8,106 bases of DNA, taken from Thermococcus sp. Its GTDB lineage: Archaea > Methanobacteriota_B > Thermococci > Thermococcales > Thermococcaceae. The translations under genes and the position numbers were made by a program. Location of the stretch: positions 1 to 8,106 of the forward strand of contig JAGHBN010000140.1 of NCBI GenBank assembly GCA_021160985.1. The letters are read 5' to 3'. The notes below the pieces were generated by a model. It worked only from the letters and a program-made list of their open reading frames with translations. It was not told the DNA's origin and searched no databases. Shown here piece by piece: positions 6,185 through 8,106 of the stretch. Position 1 is the stretch's first letter; every line of letters starts with the position of its first letter.

Positions 6185-6793
6185 ATGATTGAAACTGCAG
6201 TAGGAGTTGCAGTGGCGGCTTCATGCATCATAATCACAATCTTTCTAACCAAGAAGCTCGGGCCCGAGTGGGCCTGGATAAACCGGAAGCTCATACACTT
6301 CAGCATCGTGCCCGCGGCCCTGATGTTCTACTACGGGATAATCCCAAGGGAAATCTTCAGTCCAGCGGCTGCCCTCTTTGGGATTGCCCAGCTGGCAACA
6401 CATCTGAAGCACTCGGAGCTGGGATGGTACCAACTTAATCACAACTACGGAGAAGTTTTCTTCGCATTCTCCGCTTCGGCCATCGTCTTTTTCCTGCCCA
6501 GGGAGTATGCAACCGCACTTTTGCTCGTGATGGCGATCAGCGACGGCGTTACGGGCGTTGTAAGACACTTTTATTTCTGGAGAAACGGCTTCCACGTGAA
6601 GCTCAAGAAGCACTGGACTGGAAGCCTGGCGTACCTGGCAACGGCCTTGGTAATAGCGTTCGTTTTCCTCAATGGCGATGCAATAAGAAAAGTGGTCTGG
6701 GCAGTGGTGCTGATGCTCGCGGAGTACCAGCCATGGGTCGATGACAACTTGGCGGTACCCCTCGTTGGTAGTCTGCTGTTCCCCCTCTACTGA
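6185..6793 (+). CDS. Membrane polyprenol kinase of the dolichol/phytol kinase (CTP-dependent) family
   Basis: A 202-residue integral membrane protein with about six or seven hydrophobic segments. Conserved features of the SEC59/DGK1/VTE5 group occur in order: RKLIH at 34-38 after the first helix, NYGEVFFAF at 87-95, AISDGVTGVVRH at 117-128, KKHWTGSLAY at 141-150, and VDDNLAVPL at 185-193. Family members transfer phosphate from CTP to membrane lipids such as dolichol, phytol or diacylglycerol. In an archaeon the plausible substrate is an isoprenoid alcohol such as geranylgeraniol or dolichol, feeding ether-lipid synthesis or glycosylation, but this is inference. The length is on the short side, as for prokaryotic phytol-kinase-like members, and the C-terminal motif is intact. 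Its last seven bases overlap the convergent DUF366 gene. Confidence 0.8.
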   Translation: MIETAVGVAVAASCIIITIFLTKKLGPEWAWINRKLIHFSIVPAALMFYYGIIPREIFSPAAALFGIAQLATHLKHSELGWYQLNHNYGEVFFAFSASAIVFFLPREYATALLLVMAISDGVTGVVRHFYFWRNGFHVKLKKHWTGSLAYLATALVIAFVFLNGDAIRKVVWAVVLMLAEYQPWVDDNLAVPLVGSLLFPLY

Positions 6794-7353
6794 GCCCACC
6801 TGACCTTCAGGCTGTCCTTCTTCACTTTTTTGAACTCCTGGACGAGGGCATTCCCGGTGTTTTCCATGAATTCCTCGATGTCGGTAATGCCGAGTTCCCT
6901 GAGGCCTATTGCATCCACGCCCTCGGGAATCCCCTTCGCCTCGACGTTTATTCCGATGTGTATCTTTATGCTGACCGGTGAAACCGTGGCTATCGAGATG
7001 CTGAGCTTCCTGCCGTTAACGTAGATGTCATCGCCTTTCCTCGTGGTCTTGATGCCGTATTCACCGAGAACCTCACAGAGCCTCGCCATGAAGAGCTTCT
7101 GGAGCGTTGAGGCGAAGAGAGTGTTTACGAGGTCGAAGACCTCTATGATGTAGTGAACCATGTCGTCGCTCTTTATCTCTTTGTTCTGCCGCAGGTCTTC
7201 GATGTCGATCATCTCTTCCACTTTGACGTCGCACTTCCCGCGGAAAACCACGAGCGAGTTACCGAGCAGACCGAAGTTCCTGTATGCCCAGTGGCTACCA
7301 ATGGCCGAGCCGTCGTAGTCAATACGCCTGTCCTTAACTATCAGCAGCTCCAT
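6787..7353 (-). CDS. DUF366 family protein
   Basis: A 188-residue soluble protein matching the archaeal DUF366 family as I remember it, with the start MELLIVKDRRIDYDGSAIGSH and the following WAYRNFGLLGNSLVVFRG. From memory, a Pyrococcus member was solved and grouped with the class II aminoacyl-tRNA synthetase/biotin-lipoate ligase fold. The segment GRKLSISIATVSPVSIKIHI at 115-134 resembles the lipoate-ligase lysine/histidine region, which fits, but no activity can be assigned. ATG 7353 is chosen over ATG 7374: GGTGAT at 7357-7362 is three bases upstream, and the family sequence begins here. That ribosome-binding site overlaps the stop codon of the HAD gene, and the coding regions are four bases apart, so the two are probably translated in a coupled way from one mRNA. 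The 3' end overlaps the convergent kinase-family gene by seven bases. Confidence 0.85.
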   Translation of the reverse strand: MELLIVKDRRIDYDGSAIGSHWAYRNFGLLGNSLVVFRGKCDVKVEEMIDIEDLRQNKEIKSDDMVHYIIEVFDLVNTLFASTLQKLFMARLCEVLGEYGIKTTRKGDDIYVNGRKLSISIATVSPVSIKIHIGINVEAKGIPEGVDAIGLRELGITDIEEFMENTGNALVQEFKKVKKDSLKVRWAQ

Positions 7354-7357
7354 GCTA

Positions 7358-7834
7358 TCACCCCACTCTTTCAAGGAGTTCCCTCAGCTCTTCAAAGCTT
7401 TTTGCATCGACCCACATGTGGATGAATCTGGTTTCCGGGAGAGCCCTCTTAACGTCATCGACGTGGAGAGTCCTGTCATCCACGTAGATGATCCCATCAA
7501 CACAATAACCGGCCGATTCGAGTTCTTTCACCGTCCTCCTAATCATGTCTGCCTTGTTGGGGTGATTCTCTATCTTCGGAAACCTGACGTAGTGCCAGAG
7601 GTCAAATCCCTCCAGGATCGGCCTGACTCTTTCCTCGACGTTCCAGCTCGCTATGCTCAGAACGAACCTGCCACCAGCCCATTTGAGGAACTCCCTGACG
7701 CCCGGGAAGATATGGAGTACCTGCCCGGTAGAATCAACCAGGTAATCACCATGGAACTCATAAGGCAGCGTAAGCCGGGACGCGTCCTCATGATCCCAGA
7801 GGGTGCCATCGAGATCAAGGACCAACAGCTTCAT
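7358..7834 (-). CDS. HAD superfamily phosphatase, magnesium-dependent phosphatase-1 (MDP-1) like
   Basis: A 158-residue cytoplasmic HAD hydrolase with all four motifs. Motif I is VLDLDGT with the nucleophile Asp7 and acid/base Asp9. Motif II is Ser in SIASWN near 60-65. Motif III is a lysine in HPNKADMI, Lys94. Motif IV is IIYVDDR with Asp119 and Asp120. There is almost no cap domain, and the DLDGTLW start and small size resemble MDP-1-type phosphatases, which act on phosphotyrosine-like or sugar/protein phosphates in vitro. The true substrate is not deducible. ATG 7834 follows GGTGAT by three bases, the same spacing as the DUF366 gene. It is the first gene of a two-gene unit with DUF366 and starts about 160 nt beyond the 23S rRNA end, in the same direction. 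Confidence 0.88.
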   Translation of the reverse strand: MKLLVLDLDGTLWDHEDASRLTLPYEFHGDYLVDSTGQVLHIFPGVREFLKWAGGRFVLSIASWNVEERVRPILEGFDLWHYVRFPKIENHPNKADMIRRTVKELESAGYCVDGIIYVDDRTLHVDDVKRALPETRFIHMWVDAKSFEELRELLERVG

Positions 7835-7837
7835 TTC

Positions 7838-7872
7838 ATCACCGAGAAAAGCTCCGCTAACGGGTTTTAACG
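7838..7872 (-). promoter_or_regulatory. Promoter and ribosome-binding site of the HAD-DUF366 operon
   Basis: The minus strand has CGTTAAAACCCG at 7861-7872, a weak TATA-like element about 33 nt before the ATG at 7834. GGTGAT at 7838-7843 is three bases from the start. The box spacing matches other genes here, but its sequence is unimpressive, so read-through from the rRNA transcript could contribute. Confidence 0.4.
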
Positions 7873-7940
7873 ATTGCGGAAAAGCATCATGACTGGAAGT
7901 TTAACACTACGATGCAATCAATCAGACAGAAACGAGATTT

Positions 7941-7993
7941 AAGGGCTCGAGAACCGTGCACAGGCCGATTGACCTATCAAATGCCCAGCCCCC
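7941..7993 (-). other. Predicted RNA hairpin just downstream of the 23S rRNA 3' end
   Basis: In the minus-strand RNA, AUAGGUC and GGCCUGU (7960-7977) can form a seven-pair stem with two G-U pairs and loop AAUC. An outer stem pairs GGGGGCU (7987-7993) with AGCCCUU (7941-7947). It lies in the spacer released when the 23S precursor is trimmed, or it may help termination. A short T-rich run follows at about 7921-7940. The usual 23S processing stem needs the 5' flank, which lies outside the window, so its role is unproven. Confidence 0.4.
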
Positions 7994-7997
7994 CTTT

Positions 7998-8106
7998 CAG
8001 AGGCAGAAACCTCGGGCTGTTGGGAGCGGCAGACTGAACGGGTCGGTTTCCCTTCCCGCTTACATCCCCGCCCCATCAAACGGGTCTTCTTCCCGAGCCC
8101 TCGTCC
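7998..8106 (-). rRNA. 23S ribosomal RNA, 3' end (partial)
   Basis: The minus strand reads GACCCGTTTGATGGGGCGGG and then GATGTAAGCGGG, matching the conserved helix near the 3' end of large-subunit rRNA; the E. coli counterpart is TTGATAGGCCGGGTGTGTAAG. A run equivalent to the terminal ACCGGTACTAAT region follows. About 109 nt are inside the window and the rest lies beyond the right edge. The exact mature 3' end is not determinable here. I placed it by counting as many bases past the conserved run as in E. coli, so it may be off by some 10 to 20 nt. No 5S rRNA or tRNA follows in the next 160 nt, consistent with Thermococcales, where 5S genes are not attached to the 16S-23S operon. Confidence 0.88.

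Noticed and set aside
6245..6799. Minus-strand open frame opposite the kinase-family gene
   Set aside because: The opposite strand carries a membrane protein with ordered family motifs; this frame has no recognisable domain.
7352..7870. Plus-strand open frame opposite the HAD gene
   Set aside because: The minus strand encodes all four HAD motifs; the plus frame is a shadow.
1..8106. tRNA, CRISPR array, insertion sequence or defence island
   Set aside because: I looked for cloverleaf remnants, regularly spaced repeats, transposase motifs and terminal inverted repeats and saw none. The gene content is core metabolism.

Overview
The window looks like a chromosomal segment of a hyperthermophilic euryarchaeon of the order Thermococcales, probably a Thermococcus given its fairly high GC. 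The evidence is a class I lysyl-tRNA synthetase, an archaeal AbrB-PhoU fusion regulator, a DUF366 protein, A/T-rich TATA boxes about 35 nt upstream of most starts, ribosome-binding sites of the GGTGAT/GGTGGT type, and the 3' end of an archaeal 23S rRNA at the right edge. I have no database match, so the genus is an inference.

Layout, left to right. Positions 1-602 (minus): the N-terminal 200 residues of a plant-type L-asparaginase/isoaspartyl peptidase, cut by the left edge. 666-1580 (minus): AbrB-PhoU regulator. 1581-1663: short divergent promoter region. 1664-2830 (plus): 12-helix MFS transporter, convergent with 2843-3427 (minus), a stand-alone IorB-like subunit of a 2-oxoacid:ferredoxin oxidoreductase. 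3550-5130 (minus): lysyl-tRNA synthetase. 5131-5260: divergent control region with two promoters and several inverted repeats. 5261-6132 (plus): a protein family I do not recognise, apparently broken into two frames by loss of one base near 5338-5340. 6185-6793 (plus): membrane CTP-dependent polyprenol (dolichol/phytol) kinase family protein. 6787-7353 and 7358-7834 (minus): a DUF366 protein and an MDP-1-like HAD phosphatase forming a tightly coupled two-gene operon. 7835-7997: 3' flank of the rRNA transcript, with a predicted hairpin. About 7998-8106 (minus): 3' end of 23S rRNA, continuing beyond the right edge.

Most genes are singly transcribed housekeeping or metabolic genes: amide or isoaspartate hydrolysis, phosphate-type regulation, transport, 2-oxoacid oxidation, tRNA charging and isoprenoid lipid phosphorylation. 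I see no CRISPR array, insertion sequence, tRNA or defence island. The most informative observation is the frame switch at 5261-6132. There a normal promoter, a candidate operator and a canonical ribosome-binding site drive a start codon whose frame dies after 52 codons, while the coding signal continues in the adjacent frame. Adding one T restores a 290-residue protein. The other points worth checking are the orphan IorB paralogue, the Ser-Thr junction in place of Gly-Thr at the asparaginase autocleavage site, and the DUF366/HAD pair directly downstream of the rRNA operon.
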